A stretch of 64,000 nt of DNA from Symbiodinium sp. CCMP2592 (GCA_905221615.1 CAJNDT010004546.1:303501-367500), one strand, 5' to 3'; numbered from the stretch's first letter, positions 18,156 to 28,174 are shown. Notes: generated by a model from the letters alone, not told the origin. Made by a program: numbers and translations.

Positions 18156-19460
18156 TCAGGCGGCCCCTGCGTTCTTGGGGCAATCTGCGGCTCCGTGGTC
18201 GGTGCTGCCGCAGCTCATGCACTGATGCAACCCCCTGTCGCACTGCTTGGGGGATCCGGAGGTCTCAAGGTCGCACCCGCACTGCAGGTTGAAACCGTAG
18301 CAGAGGCGCTTGCCCGACTTTGAAACGCTGTTCAAGTGGCGAAGCTCTTTGGGCATGCTCGGCGGCCTGGAGCGGTCTGCGCTCTCGTGCCGTTTGCCCT
18401 TGCCCTTTCCGCGGCCTTTCTTGCCGCCTTTCTTGCCTTTGCCGGTCGTGCTACGACTGCGGTCTTCTTCGCTGCGCGTAAAGCTGCGGCCCTTGCCCTT
18501 GCGACCCCTGTCCGCCACTGGCGAGGGGAGCAGGTGCAGCGTGACAATCGGATCGGACCACATGTTCTCTACTAGAGAATCTAGTGGCCTCTTACCATCC
18601 TTGTCCGGTTTGCAACCCTTGCGACACTCTCGCGCGAGCAGCGTCCACAGTTCTTTATCGGCCCGTACTACGTGCCAACTGTTGCCGCGCTCCATCCCCG
18701 GCGGCGCTGGCCGGTTCAGGACGGAGAAGAACTGTCTCACGAGTCTCTCGTGAATCGTGAAATCCAACACGCCGACTCTGTCGAGCGCGAGACCTCTGCG
18801 CGTGAGCGCCTGCGTGAGCTTTAGCTCATTGCCGATCTCCACGTGCACGCTGTGCTCCTTTTTCTTTACTGTGATCTCCCCAGACTCTAGGGAGAGGAAG
18901 TCCTTGTCACGCCTCACTGAGGCGATCTCGGCATCCCGGCTGACGCACTGCGACGGTGGGATGTAACGAACGATGCCGTCCTGCAGCATGAGCGCGGCTT
19001 TATCCACGAGGCTGCGCGCGGGGTCGTAGTCACCTTCGATGACGACGCCCCGGAGGCGCGCGACTTGCGCGGCGCGGCGCTCCTCGCGCTCGTGCAGGGG
19101 CAGGCTCTTGGGGGTGACGCTGTCACCCTCTACCCTCATCTTCAGATCCTGGATGCTGAAGGTCAGGCTTTCGAAGGCCAGGCGCCGCGCTGCGGCCTTA
19201 GTGCCCAACGACGGCTCTGCCGCCCCGAAGACCTTCTTGAGGAGTTCTTCAAACTTCGCATCGCTGATGCGGTCGGGTTGGTCAGCGACGCTGTACGCTA
19301 GCGTGCCGAAAGTGCGGATGTCTGCCGCAGAGAGCTTTGCCGACTCGGCGTCTCCTAGGAGTTGTCGAGCTCTGCTCGAGAATTCCGCGACACTGTCGAC
19401 GAGGTTCGCCATCGTCCTGCAGGGCAAGCAAAGATGAAAAAGAGAGAGAGACGCAGACAC
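18156..19460 (-). CDS. Gag of YR element 2 with zinc knuckle
   Basis: A 434-residue nucleocapsid-type protein that would package the element RNA. The N-terminal two-thirds are helical and charged. Residues about 320-360 are a basic Gly/Lys/Arg tract (GKGKKGGKKGRGKGKGKRH). The C-terminus contains a Cys cluster (CYGFNLQCGCDLE) and one classical CX2CX4HX4C knuckle, CMSCGSTDHGAADC, ending ten residues before the stop. The gene lies between recombinase (upstream) and RT polyprotein (downstream) on the same strand. A true start at MANLVDSVAEF, 16 codons into the frame, is plausible because the first 16 residues look like leader sequence. Confidence 0.85.
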   Translation of the reverse strand: MSASLSLFHLCLPCRTMANLVDSVAEFSSRARQLLGDAESAKLSAADIRTFGTLAYSVADQPDRISDAKFEELLKKVFGAAEPSLGTKAAARRLAFESLTFSIQDLKMRVEGDSVTPKSLPLHEREERRAAQVARLRGVVIEGDYDPARSLVDKAALMLQDGIVRYIPPSQCVSRDAEIASVRRDKDFLSLESGEITVKKKEHSVHVEIGNELKLTQALTRRGLALDRVGVLDFTIHERLVRQFFSVLNRPAPPGMERGNSWHVVRADKELWTLLARECRKGCKPDKDGKRPLDSLVENMWSDPIVTLHLLPSPVADRGRKGKGRSFTRSEEDRSRSTTGKGKKGGKKGRGKGKGKRHESADRSRPPSMPKELRHLNSVSKSGKRLCYGFNLQCGCDLETSGSPKQCDRGLHQCMSCGSTDHGAADCPKNAGAA

Positions 19461-19516
19461 GGTGCAGACTGCAGGACCCTACTAGGACAGACAGGCTCGT
19501 GAACTCGCTCTCTTTT

Positions 19517-21408
19517 TCACTCTGCATCGAAAGACTTGCTGCTCCAGCAAGTCTTGCAGTGCGGTCGGCCTGGTTCGAGGTCGCGAACTTCGCAACTCGT
19601 ATACTTTTCATTCAAGCAGCGACCGCAAAGAAGCCTCTTGGCGTTCTCGCCGCGGCTCGCGTGCAGCTTGCCACTGGCAAGATGACACCACGAAAAGGCC
19701 CAGTCTGGGAGAGTGCACTGCACCTCCCTTCTAAGGCGAGGGTGCTCCTCTACCGCGGGCTCGGCGACGAACTCGTCTTCTCTGTCAGTGTCACTGGCAC
19801 TGTCTTCTGTGTCGCTGAGCTCCTGTTGTTGCGAAACCTTCAGGGCTTCCACCCCCACTGGGGGTGCTGAGCCAGAGGAGGTTTTCCTGTGAGAAACCTT
19901 GCTAAGGTTTTCTCGCTTCAGGTTAAGCTGACTGCTAGGCAGCGCGAACTGTTTCCTGAGGGGCTGGTCGGGAAGGAAATCGCCATCTCTGATGGCAATG
20001 AGAACCTCCTCCAGGGCCCGCGCTGCGGGGATGAGCACGTTGCGGCTGTACGTCTCAGTGCTCCGAGCACTGTCGTGGACATGGTGGGCGAGGAGTCTGC
20101 GCAGGTCCAGGTTGACGCCAGCTTGCGAGGCCCAGGTGAGGCACGTCGCTTTGAGACTGTGACTGCTGAGGCGCTCTGCGCCTTCACAGCCAGCGTTCAA
20201 CAGCGCGCTGCGCAGCCAGGAGGTTATTTCTTGAGAATTCATCGGGCGATCTGCTAGATCACCATCCGATGTGAAGGCAGGGATCACTGACCCTAGCGGG
20301 ATTTCTCCGCTGGAGCTGAGACCCAGCTTTTCTCGATTGGCGAGCCACTGACTCACCCACGACTCTTCGAAGAAAACCACCGGGGCTACCAGCGGGAGCA
20401 GCAGGCGGCTTCTAGCCCCTACGGCGGTTTTCGCCTTGTGCACGTTCGCCTGCATCCACACTGTGGCGCAGGGGTCCTCTGGGAGCTCGACGGAGAAAGA
20501 GGCAACTCGGGCCGCGTCACTGGCGCGGGCGCATGCAAAGAGCATGAACAACAAGCCCCCAGACACGACACTGTCGTACACAGAGCCAGACAGCGCGATG
20601 CGCTCAAGAGTGGCCACCTCTGAGGCCTTATAAGGGCAGGGGCCCGTTTCGGCGGAGGCGCGCTGGCTTCCGTGCTTTTACAAAGGCCCACGATACGGGA
20701 GCTGGTCACCTCCGACTCGAAGGACAGACCGAAGACTCCCGAGCACCAGTTCAGACTCTGAATCAAGCTCGAGGGGCTGCTAGCCCCTTTCCCATTTCGC
20801 ATCATCCACTGGATGTAGCGCCAAGTGGCGCGCTCGGACACTGGGAAGGGCACCACCACTGGGTCTTGCGTGTTTGCCCACTGGACAAAATTGCTGAGAG
20901 AGTTGAGGCGGCGTACAACTGTGTTGGTAGCCTTGTAGCTGAGCGCTGCCTCGATGCTGAAGTCGAGCTCGTCCAGGTCGACGCAACCAGCCTCGTCGGC
21001 ACACTGTGAGACGATCTCGAAGGCCTGTGGCCATGCTTTTACTAAGGCCGTAAGTTTGAAAACCGCGCTGTCGCGGCGGTCGCCTTCGTACGCTGTACGA
21101 CGGGAGCAGACCTTAAGTGCGAAGGCCGTGTCTTCCGCTACTAGCGGCTGTGTGCCAGCGGAAGCTTTCCGCTTGAGCATCAGGCTGGACTCGTGCAGCA
21201 CTGGCACGGGGCCCACAGAAGCGGGGCGAGTCACTGACAGCTCCCAGGGCCAGCTCGCATTGCGCGCAAACCATGAGGCTGATTCCCACGGCTGACGAGC
21301 ACCGGCTCGGCGTGGTATTGACGACCAGAGGTTACTAACCTGGTCGTTGAAGTCGCCCTCCGGGGCGCTGCCCCTGGGCAGCATCCTTGACACAAGGAAG
21401 AGGAGCAC
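19517..21408 (-). CDS. Tyrosine recombinase of YR element 2 (two frames)
   Basis: Recombinase in two overlapping frames. 20419-21408 encodes the N-terminal core-binding half (YKATNTVVRRLNSLSNFVQW, RATWRYIQWMM). 19517-20617 encodes the catalytic half: the Arg motif FACARASDAARV, then the SSHSLKATCLTWAS box, LLAHHVHDSARS and the Tyr nucleophile in TETYSR. The last Arg of the HxxR box appears as Lys (HSLK). After the catalytic part there is a tail with Cys pairs (LLCGRCLNEKY and CKTCWSSKSF). The frames change at about 20.62-20.68 kb by the equivalent of a single-base shift. Either the copy is broken or the two parts are joined by ribosomal frameshifting. Confidence 0.82.
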
Positions 21409-21991
21409 TGCTCAAGCCAACGGCTGTGGTCCAGGCGGCTTGCAACAAGGGGCTACCAGCACACGAACACAAGCGCACTCACTCTGGAAAGCTCAACTCA
21501 AGCGACGCGCTGCGACCCGCACCCTCCCCGGGCAGTCCTGAGGGAGGAGAGGAGGGAAAGAGAGCTGGGAAGGAAGTGAGGCTTAAAAGGCTGCGGCAGT
21601 CACTCACTGGAGAACTTGCGCCACGCTGGTGGCACTGCACCTAGTGCTACCTCCAGAGGACCTACCAGGTCTGGGAAGACTGCGTAAGAACCTACTAGGC
21701 AAAGAAACGGCAGCCCTACAAGGTCTGTGTGCACACGCAACCTGCGGTGTTCTTTTTTTCCGACCTCGCGGTGCGAGTGTCTGGGCTGAGCCCGCTTGTC
21801 AAGGTGCGCTGCACCTGCCTTCTGCGATCCGCAGACAGGCCGGTGGGCAGCGGAGGCTCATGTGGCCGGACTGTGCCGGCACTACTGTGCTCTGCACCTG
21901 TGTGAAACTGGCGCAGACGAAAGGGCCACTGACCCTTCAAAACTGTGTCCGAACACTGTTCGGCAGGCGCTGGTGCACGCCGCTGGCGTCT

Positions 21992-23371
21992 CTACCAGTC
22001 ACGGTAGTTCCAGCGCCGGTCGTGGTCCCAAGACCAGCGACCACGGGACCACTGGTCCCGGTCCTCGTCGTCACGGCGGGACCTCTGGTCCTTGCCTTTG
22101 CCCTTGCCCTTGCCGTCTCTGCGGCGGGCCTCCCGTTCGCGGTGCTCGCGCTCACGGGCTTCGGCTGCCTCGCGCTGCAAGGTCAACCGAAGGGACTCGG
22201 GCGGCCCCCTAGTAGGGCGGCGCTCGCCCGTGTACTCGAGCTTGCCGTCTGTCCGCGGGACAGTGCCTGGGCAAGAGTAGTGCTTTGCGCAGCGTGTGCA
22301 ATGCATCACGCCGCATTCTGGACACTGCCAGGCCTTGCTGCGACGATCGTGGGTAAACTGCCCCACAGCGCCACTGGCGCTGGGTTGATCATAGGCATGC
22401 ACTGCTGCCTTGAAAGGGTGAAGCTCGCCGCATGCACTGCACACGAATTCCGACGACGGGTCGTTCCAGATGTTCATCTGCATGTTGTCGCAGACTGAAC
22501 ATGCAAAGACTCGCTGCAGCTCCGCCGCTGGCGGACGCTCCGCCGCTGGCGGACGCTCTTCCTGATCGTCTCGATCAGGGTGCGGGTTGTTGCGCGGGGC
22601 CTGCTGGCAGGGACGCTTGTTGTGGCGTGGGGCGGCGGCCTTCGCAGGCACCGCTGGCGCCTGGTTCCTTTCCACTGCCGGCACTGCCGGGCTCGAGGAC
22701 TTGCGCGCCACCTTGCCCTCAAGGGGAGGGTGCGGTTGCGTTGGCGGTGGCGGGGAGTCGCTCTCTGACTCCGACTCCTCCGAGCGGGAGCCTCGGTCAT
22801 CTTCGGTTTCATCCCGCCTCCCGCTGGGCTCCTCCACGTCCATATCCTCCGGCGCTGCCGAGGGAGCTTCCGCTGGAAGCGGTTCTTCTTTGATGCCAGA
22901 CCCCGCTTCCTCAGCGGGACTGGTCGGGGAGCGTTGTTGCGAGGCCTGCGCTGCAGCCGTCGTAAGAGGCAAACTGGCCACCGCGCTGTGGTGGCCGTCG
23001 GAGGAAACACCACGTGCCGCCACTGGTGGCTCGGTGTTTGCCGGCACCACTGGGGGCTCGTAGCCGAGCAGAAGTCGCTGAAGCGCGACTGCATTGGCTT
23101 CTGTGCCGCCACTGGCGGGCTTCGTCCAACCAGCGAGTTCCGCTGCCTCTGCCGCATTCACCACCACGTCCCCTATCTCTGATAGGGAGACGGCGGCTTC
23201 GTAGAGGGCGGCCCGCTGGGCCTCCGGCACTGCGCTGAGCGCCTGCAGCATCTGCTCATTTGTCGGGTTCGCCATCGCTGATGGCAGACAGAGGCTTCCG
23301 CTGAAAGCGGGGTTGTTTTGGGCACGGGGGGGGCGACTTACTAAGCTGAAAAGGCTGCGGTATGAAAGCAC
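21992..23371 (-). CDS. Cys-rich protein with Arg/Asp-rich tail, YR element 2
   Basis: A 459-residue protein of unknown function. The likely start is MANPTNEQMLQALSAVPEAQ, 32 codons into the frame. It has a helical N-terminus, a Ser/Pro/Glu-rich middle, then a Cys-rich module: FACSVCDNMQ, EFVCSACGELH, WQCPECGVMHCTRCAKHYSC, which could form two or three zinc-binding ribbons. The tail is a long charged R/E/D segment with GKGKGKGKD and WSRGRWSWDHDRRW. It resembles an RNA-binding, RGG-like protein. It lies between the first ORF and the recombinase on the coding strand. Such an extra gene is not part of classic DIRS elements. Short hairpins with NCT loops run through it, for example one that duplicates the peptide RPPAAE. 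Confidence 0.65.
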   Translation of the reverse strand: MLSYRSLFSLVSRPPRAQNNPAFSGSLCLPSAMANPTNEQMLQALSAVPEAQRAALYEAAVSLSEIGDVVVNAAEAAELAGWTKPASGGTEANAVALQRLLLGYEPPVVPANTEPPVAARGVSSDGHHSAVASLPLTTAAAQASQQRSPTSPAEEAGSGIKEEPLPAEAPSAAPEDMDVEEPSGRRDETEDDRGSRSEESESESDSPPPPTQPHPPLEGKVARKSSSPAVPAVERNQAPAVPAKAAAPRHNKRPCQQAPRNNPHPDRDDQEERPPAAERPPAAELQRVFACSVCDNMQMNIWNDPSSEFVCSACGELHPFKAAVHAYDQPSASGAVGQFTHDRRSKAWQCPECGVMHCTRCAKHYSCPGTVPRTDGKLEYTGERRPTRGPPESLRLTLQREAAEAREREHREREARRRDGKGKGKGKDQRSRRDDEDRDQWSRGRWSWDHDRRWNYRDW

Positions 23372-23640
23372 TGCTTGAAAACCGACACGGTTTAAGAAGC
23401 TGACTCAGCTGAGGAGACCTACCAGGCTCGCGTGACACACGACTGAAAAAGACTAGCGACGATCTTTTGCCGCCATTCAAAGCATGCCGTCGGCCCGCCG
23501 CTGTGGGCGAGGTTCCAAGTACCTCGGAGACGCCCGCCCTGCAGAGGCTGCCGAGCTGTCGGCGGTGAACCAAAAAGAGGTGCGCTGCACCGACGGGGGG
23601 CGACTCGCTGAGGCCAGCAGCTACGCGCTGCACTCAATGC

Positions 23641-25029
23641 CTAACGGCGGCCGCCCCTGACGCCGCGGTTTCGGGGTCGCTGACCCCGGCTGCTGCGGTA
23701 GCAGTTGTCGCATTCGTGATGATTGTGGGGGCTCCTGCCCACTGAGCAGTGCCGCCCACAAATCGCCATGCCCTGGGAGATGCAGCCCTGCTGCGCGCAA
23801 GGCATGCAACACATGAGGTCGCCGCGCCTCTCCGGGTATCTCTCCCATCTCTCTGAGTTGGGGGCTGCCCAGTAGGGCCATTCGTGCACGTCTGTGACGT
23901 GCAGGTGCGGCGAGACCCTTTTGGCGTGCGCTACTAGCGCACGCAGGCCGGGGTACCTGTTGTCGGTCGCTGACCCGAGGTTACGCCAATCGTTATTTTG
24001 GGGGTCCTCCCCAGGCTGAAACTGCCAGCCTCGCTGGCGATTGCGACGCTGCGGTCTGGACACGACCACAGTGTTCGCGTTCGGCGCGAACGGCACTGCC
24101 GTTGCGGCCTGGCTGCTAGCCAAGGATACCTCGGAGTCTCCCGAGTTCTGATCACTGTCAGTGTCAATAACTTCAATGGCCGGCTCCGCCGCTGGCGGGG
24201 CGACGTCGGCAGCTTCGGCTGCGGGCGGGCTGCCTGTTGTGGCCGAAACAGGCTTAGCAGGAGCGGCCGCTGGCGGCGGCAAGGGAGGGTCCGAGGCTGA
24301 TGCCGACGCTGTCGGCAGAGCAGTGCTGGACGAGGCGGTGGGGTCGGTACTGCCGCTGGCAGCTTTGTGAGTCTTTTTCTTTTTCTTCTCCGAAGGGAGA
24401 ATCTTGACCCAACCACCCTTGCCTTTGCCCTTGCCCTCTGGGTGCCATTGGAAGCCGCTGGCTTCCACCTTAGTAGCCACGTGGCCCTCTAGGGCGTCCA
24501 CCCAATTGAGTCTCCACTGGAGCTTGGGGACATTGTCTTCCTCCCCACTGGGGGGCCAGTCAAAAAGGCCGGTATACGGCCAGCCAGGCGTGGCCGCTGG
24601 CCGCATAGGCACGTCGCGCTGCGACATAGTATACCGGTGCATCGGGTAGGCACTGCCTGAGGTGTCCGGTTGTTCCCCCTGCATCTGCGCAAAAGGGTAG
24701 AAGGGGGGCCAAACTTTGGACTCCCCTTCCCCTGCTCGATTCAGGGATTCGTGGTCGTCGCTGACGACCGCGGGGTCTACCCGCATGGCACAGCTAATGG
24801 CCCAAAGGAGATAACTTATCTCCTGTTGTGCCATTTCTTCACGCATGGCCTGCTCTAGCACAAATATTGGATTGCGCTGCAAAAAGCGCAGGCAGGAGCG
24901 ACACTGTCGCACGCGTTGCAGGCATTGTGGCGCTGCCAACTGATTTTCTCGACCGTCCCTTCTAGGGTACGGCGCCTCTGGCGACTCAGCCGCATAAGTG
25001 CGGGCTGCTTGGTCAACCATAACTGGCAC
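23641..25029 (-). CDS. First ORF of YR element 2, Cys-rich, unrecognised
   Basis: A 462-residue protein starting MPVMVDQAARTYAAES, just downstream of repeat A1. Early it has a CRSCLRFLQ segment and a hydrophobic stretch (ISYLLWAISCAM). The middle is Ala/Ser/Pro-rich low complexity after a KKKKKTHK run. The C-terminus is a Cys/His cluster: LMCCMPCAQQGC, MAICGRHCSVGRSPHNHHECDNC, then a basic RG-rich end. It may be a nucleic-acid-binding accessory protein. I do not recognise the family. The spacing of Cys pairs recalls the Cys-rich tails of the other ORFs of this element, so the modules may be related. Confidence 0.6.
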   Translation of the reverse strand: MPVMVDQAARTYAAESPEAPYPRRDGRENQLAAPQCLQRVRQCRSCLRFLQRNPIFVLEQAMREEMAQQEISYLLWAISCAMRVDPAVVSDDHESLNRAGEGESKVWPPFYPFAQMQGEQPDTSGSAYPMHRYTMSQRDVPMRPAATPGWPYTGLFDWPPSGEEDNVPKLQWRLNWVDALEGHVATKVEASGFQWHPEGKGKGKGGWVKILPSEKKKKKTHKAASGSTDPTASSSTALPTASASASDPPLPPPAAAPAKPVSATTGSPPAAEAADVAPPAAEPAIEVIDTDSDQNSGDSEVSLASSQAATAVPFAPNANTVVVSRPQRRNRQRGWQFQPGEDPQNNDWRNLGSATDNRYPGLRALVAHAKRVSPHLHVTDVHEWPYWAAPNSERWERYPERRGDLMCCMPCAQQGCISQGMAICGRHCSVGRSPHNHHECDNCYRSSRGQRPRNRGVRGGRR

Positions 25030-25104
25030 TGACAGTTATATAAAAAGGGGGTGGAAGGTCGTCGCTGACGACCCCCACTGCTGCGGAGCACTACAAGCTA
25101 CTCT

Positions 25105-25270
25105 ATAAAAACTTTTTGGATCACAGATCCAACTTCAAGCCGAAAGCTGCACGGCAAAGCTTGTCTAGTGTCACTCACACACAAGTGAAAACACTGTTTT
25201 CCTTTTTCGACAAACTTTGTCTACACTTTCGGCGGAAAATAAAACCCATTCACGCACGCATGATGGATGC
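25105..25270. repeat. Split direct repeat A1
   Basis: 166 bp at the 5' end (minus strand) of YR element 2, matching A2 at 14612-14777. It contains the hairpin-like GACAA-ACT-TTGTC and GAAAAC-ACT-GTTTTC. Confidence 0.92.
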
Positions 25271-25630
25271 ATGACATGCAACCGTCCTAATGCTTCTCAG
25301 GACTTCTGTACTCACTCAAACAGCACTGCACAGCCACTCTGTCCTTGGTGTCCCTACCGGCACGAGCGAAGCGAGGGTCGGCGGAAACAGCGACAGGTGC
25401 AGTCAGAGCAACACGCACTTCTTCAAGGATGCCCAAAAAGCATCTCTAGTGCTGTAAGCGCTCATCACGGTCTTCAAGACAAGTGCAAACATGCCAAAAC
25501 ATGTGTTCGCCATGCAAATGCTTGTTCAAGCTTCCAAAAGCAAAACAGTTCAAGGCAAAAGGATGAAACCCTTTCTCATGCAAAAGGACATGTCACTTAC
25601 TCAAGGGCACAACTCAAAGGAGCATCTTTC
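25271..25630 (-). repeat. Copia 3' LTR, inner part
   Basis: 360 bases identical to 48630-48989 of the intact LTR. It ends at CATCTTTC, where LINE-derived sequence begins. The last three bases (ACA) of the LTR are missing. Confidence 0.92.
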
Positions 25631-27494
25631 TCGGTCTTGCGCACAGAGTCGCGGCCCGTGAGGGCAAGTCTGAAAGCTGTGCTCTGACAGCCAAAGAAGC
25701 AGCTTCCTTGTGTTAAGGAGCGCTCAGGCTAGGTCCTACTTTCTAGGACCCCCGACCTCCCAGTTCGTGCTGGTGAGGTGCGGAGGGAACTACTTCAGGT
25801 CCTAACACAGGTCCTACCTCCCGGTCCCTGCCAGTGAGGTTGAAGAAGCAGCTCGCTCAGCCTGAGGCCCTTTCCCTCCCACTACTAGGGAGGTTCTAGG
25901 AAGCCAGTCCCTCCCGGGAGAACCAAGACCAACAAGGGCCGCTTTCTCCAGGGTGGGCCAGACCCCCTAGTTGTGGAGAGCTTTAGGTGAGCTGGCCGTG
26001 CCCCGCTGCTCGGTAGGGAGGAGAACCCCCCAAGGCTTGGAGCAGAGAGCCTAAGACTCACGAGCTTGGGTTGGAAGCTGGGCGGCAACTGAGGTGGCCC
26101 TTGCGTTCTCGCTCTTACTAACAAGGGCCAGAGCACCCATGCTCTGGGCACTCGGCTACCTCTGCCAGCCTAACTCCACCCCAGTAACGGGCAGTGGAAG
26201 CAAACTGCCCTAGCTAAAAGGGCTCGAGCAGCAGAGTGTGACCACTGGCCCCCTGTCTGCCGAGAGAAACCCCAACTCGGAGGGATCCGCCGCGAGGCTC
26301 TGCACGATCCGCGCCTAACTAACAGAGCTGTGCAAGCGGTGTTTGCACTGAAAAGGCCAGGCCCAAACCAAGGCCATGCCAAAACTGAGAGGGTCTATGC
26401 AGAGACAGTGAGCGCGCACTGCCTCTGCACTGCGGTTGGGTACTGGGCCCCGGCGCAGGCCTGTTCACGCTCACAAGGCGTCCCTAGCCAACCGTCTACC
26501 CTCGGCAGCTGAAACCAAAACCGAAGCGAAAAAGTCAGACGGCACTAAACCCTCTCAATGAGCGCGAGGGCAAACGCACCCCTTACTATGCACAACGCGC
26601 AGGAGTCGACGCTCCCCTCAACTATGCGCGGGGACCACGCCGCACCAGCTGACCCCTTCACCCTTGCTCGGGCTGCAGCTCAGGCAGGACCCACGGTCTG
26701 GACAGTCCTGGGAACCTGCTGCCAATAAAGAAGCAAGCGCTTAGCCGCACTTGCCATGCCACCCTGAAAAGGAGTGGACTGAGGAAAATCCCAAATACTT
26801 GGCTCAGCACGACGCCAAACACAGGGACGCAAGAGCCCGCAGTAACTCCTGCAAATGTAACACCTGCCCGCAGACAGGGTCGGCCCAACCAAGCTTGAAG
26901 GCGTACTGCAAGGCCCTCAAGCGGATGACCGAGGCTAAGGGAGCTAAAAGGAAGATCACCTCGAGGCCGGTGAGATGAGCTTCCTGCATGTCCAGAATGC
27001 AAGCTCCTGAATTGGCGGCTCACTACAAGGCCCACCGCCGCCCTAAAACCAACCCTAAACCCTACCAAAGCCGCCAAGGGAAACCACCTGGAGGAGCCTC
27101 CACCACCTTGGTGGTCCTCACGCTTGCCGTCACTTACCCACACCACACATGTAGGCAATCCTAACCTTCTCGTTGCTTGTCGGTAAAGACCTGCCTCCAT
27201 CTGTTCTCCTGCCCAGGTAGGCATGGTCCCAGGAGTGCACTGCATGCATGGCCGCACGTAGTGAAAGCAAACGACTAACACAGCTGACTCTGGTCTCATG
27301 CAGTAAGTCCAGGGGCACCGACTGGGTGCTTGCTCAAGTTTGCCTGGGGTGAGCTCGCAGCGTAGAGACTGCCACCCGCTCCAGACTGCTCACCAGCTTG
27401 GCCCGGCCCTGGGTGCTTAGTGTCCCTGCACCAAGGAAAACCCTCGAAAAGCCGTGGCCTTTGACCGTGAAGACAGAAGGGCGAGCACCCCAAA

Positions 27495-27508
27495 CTTGAG
27501 CCACAATG
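27495..27508 (-). other. Spliced-leader-like sequence inside repeat E (left)
   Basis: The minus strand reads CATTGTGGCTCAAG, one mismatch from the leader 3' end CATTTTGGCTCAAG. The same lies at 39523-39536 in the right copy. Confidence 0.5.
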
Positions 27509-27846
27509 TCCCCCCTCGTAGGGTGGGTCCGCGTCTGGCGTTGCTCTACCACCCACCACAGGGCGACGTACCCCCTTGGCGCGGTGGACAGTTCCCCCGA
27601 GGGCCGAGCCCTTTCCGGTGGGAGCTGGCAAGTCCCTTGGGTGGACGTATCCCCTTCGTGAGGTGGATTGGTCCCCCGAGGGCTGAACCCTTATCGGTGG
27701 GAACAGGCAAGTGGGAGTGATGGCCCGAAGAAGCACAGCTACAAAGCCTGGGATTCACCTGTTTGGGTCTCTTCAGCACACAGTTAGAGCCCAGGACTGA
27801 TTGCAGACAACTACTTCTCCGACCACTGCGGTCACTCGAGCCAGAC

Positions 27847-27857
27847 CTTGAGCCAAA
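27847..27857 (-). other. Spliced-leader relic at 5' end of repeat E (left)
   Basis: The minus strand reads TTTGGCTCAAG, the exact last 11 bases of the dinoflagellate spliced leader, directly after GAAAGATGCTCC. Confidence 0.65.
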
Positions 27858-28174
27858 GGAGCATCTTTCTCGCACACGCTTCGCAGAAGCAGCCCGTAGG
27901 CTTGTCCGACATGCATGAATTAACTCCAAGTGTTTTGGAGTCATCCGCGTTTGCGGGCATCGCCAAAGTGGCGGCAGTGGCTACTCCTACCAAGAGCTGC
28001 AGGCTACCTGACCTACCTGAGCTACTGGCAGGAGTGGAAACCACTTCCTGGGAGTGGAGCAGCCACGTCCCAGTGAAACAGGACGCACTGTCCTACGGGG
28101 AGGAAGCCTCACCCGAAAGGGAGGTACACCTCACCCTGCAGAGCACCCTGTCTCCGCACAGGAGAGGGTCAAGG

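Larger units (their letters stand above)
14165..25270 (-). mobile_element. Complete YR (DIRS-like) retrotransposon 2, 11.1 kb
   Basis: Exact borders come from comparison with the uninterrupted LTR: the left flank ends AAAGGAGGA at 14164, the right flank starts ATGACATGC at 25271, and these are directly joined at 48629/48630. There is no target duplication, as expected for tyrosine-recombinase integration. On the minus strand the element reads A1 (25270-25105), two Cys-rich ORFs, recombinase, Gag, methyltransferase-RT-RNase H, B1 (14993-14778), A2 (14777-14612), a 233-bp spacer, B2 (14378-14165). The junction of A2 with B1 (GATGC/TTATT) equals the junction formed when the two element ends join in a circle. 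This is the logic of split direct repeats in the PAT/Ngaro branch of DIRS-like elements. Confidence 0.93.
14165..25270. repeat. Dispersed perfect hairpins with a three-base NCT loop
   Basis: Short perfect inverted repeats with arms of 4-8 bases and a plus-strand loop ACT, GCT or TCT (coding-strand AGT, AGC, AGA) occur throughout the element, in genes, spacers and terminal repeats. Checked examples: 15888-15902, 16427-16445, 18565-18579, 18910-18924, 20772-20788, 21135-21147, 21157-21173, 23171-23187, 24753-24769 and 25057-25073. Reading through by eye gives well over fifty. The copia, LINE and viral sequences in the window lack the pattern. Confidence 0.85.
25631..27858 (-). repeat. 2.2-kb repeat E, left copy
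   Basis: Nearly identical to 37653-39855. On the minus strand its 5' end is the spliced-leader-like TTTGGCTCAAG (27857-27847) and its 3' end is followed by GAAAGATGCTCCTTT, which also precedes it. It is therefore bracketed by a 15-base direct repeat (25616-25630 and 27855-27869). It contains imperfect tandem blocks at 27550-27720 (CCCCCGAGGGC...CGGTGGGA units) and a second leader-like CATTGTGGCTCAAG (27508-27495). Minus-strand ORF 26658-27299 is kept open in both copies but is unrecognised. It is likely a 5' or 3' untranslated region of the LINE, or a non-autonomous partner. Confidence 0.75.

Noticed and set aside
25033..25045. TATATAA upstream of the first YR-element ORF as a TATA box
   Set aside because: Dinoflagellate promoters do not generally use TATA boxes, and the AT-run is short. 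No support beyond the match.
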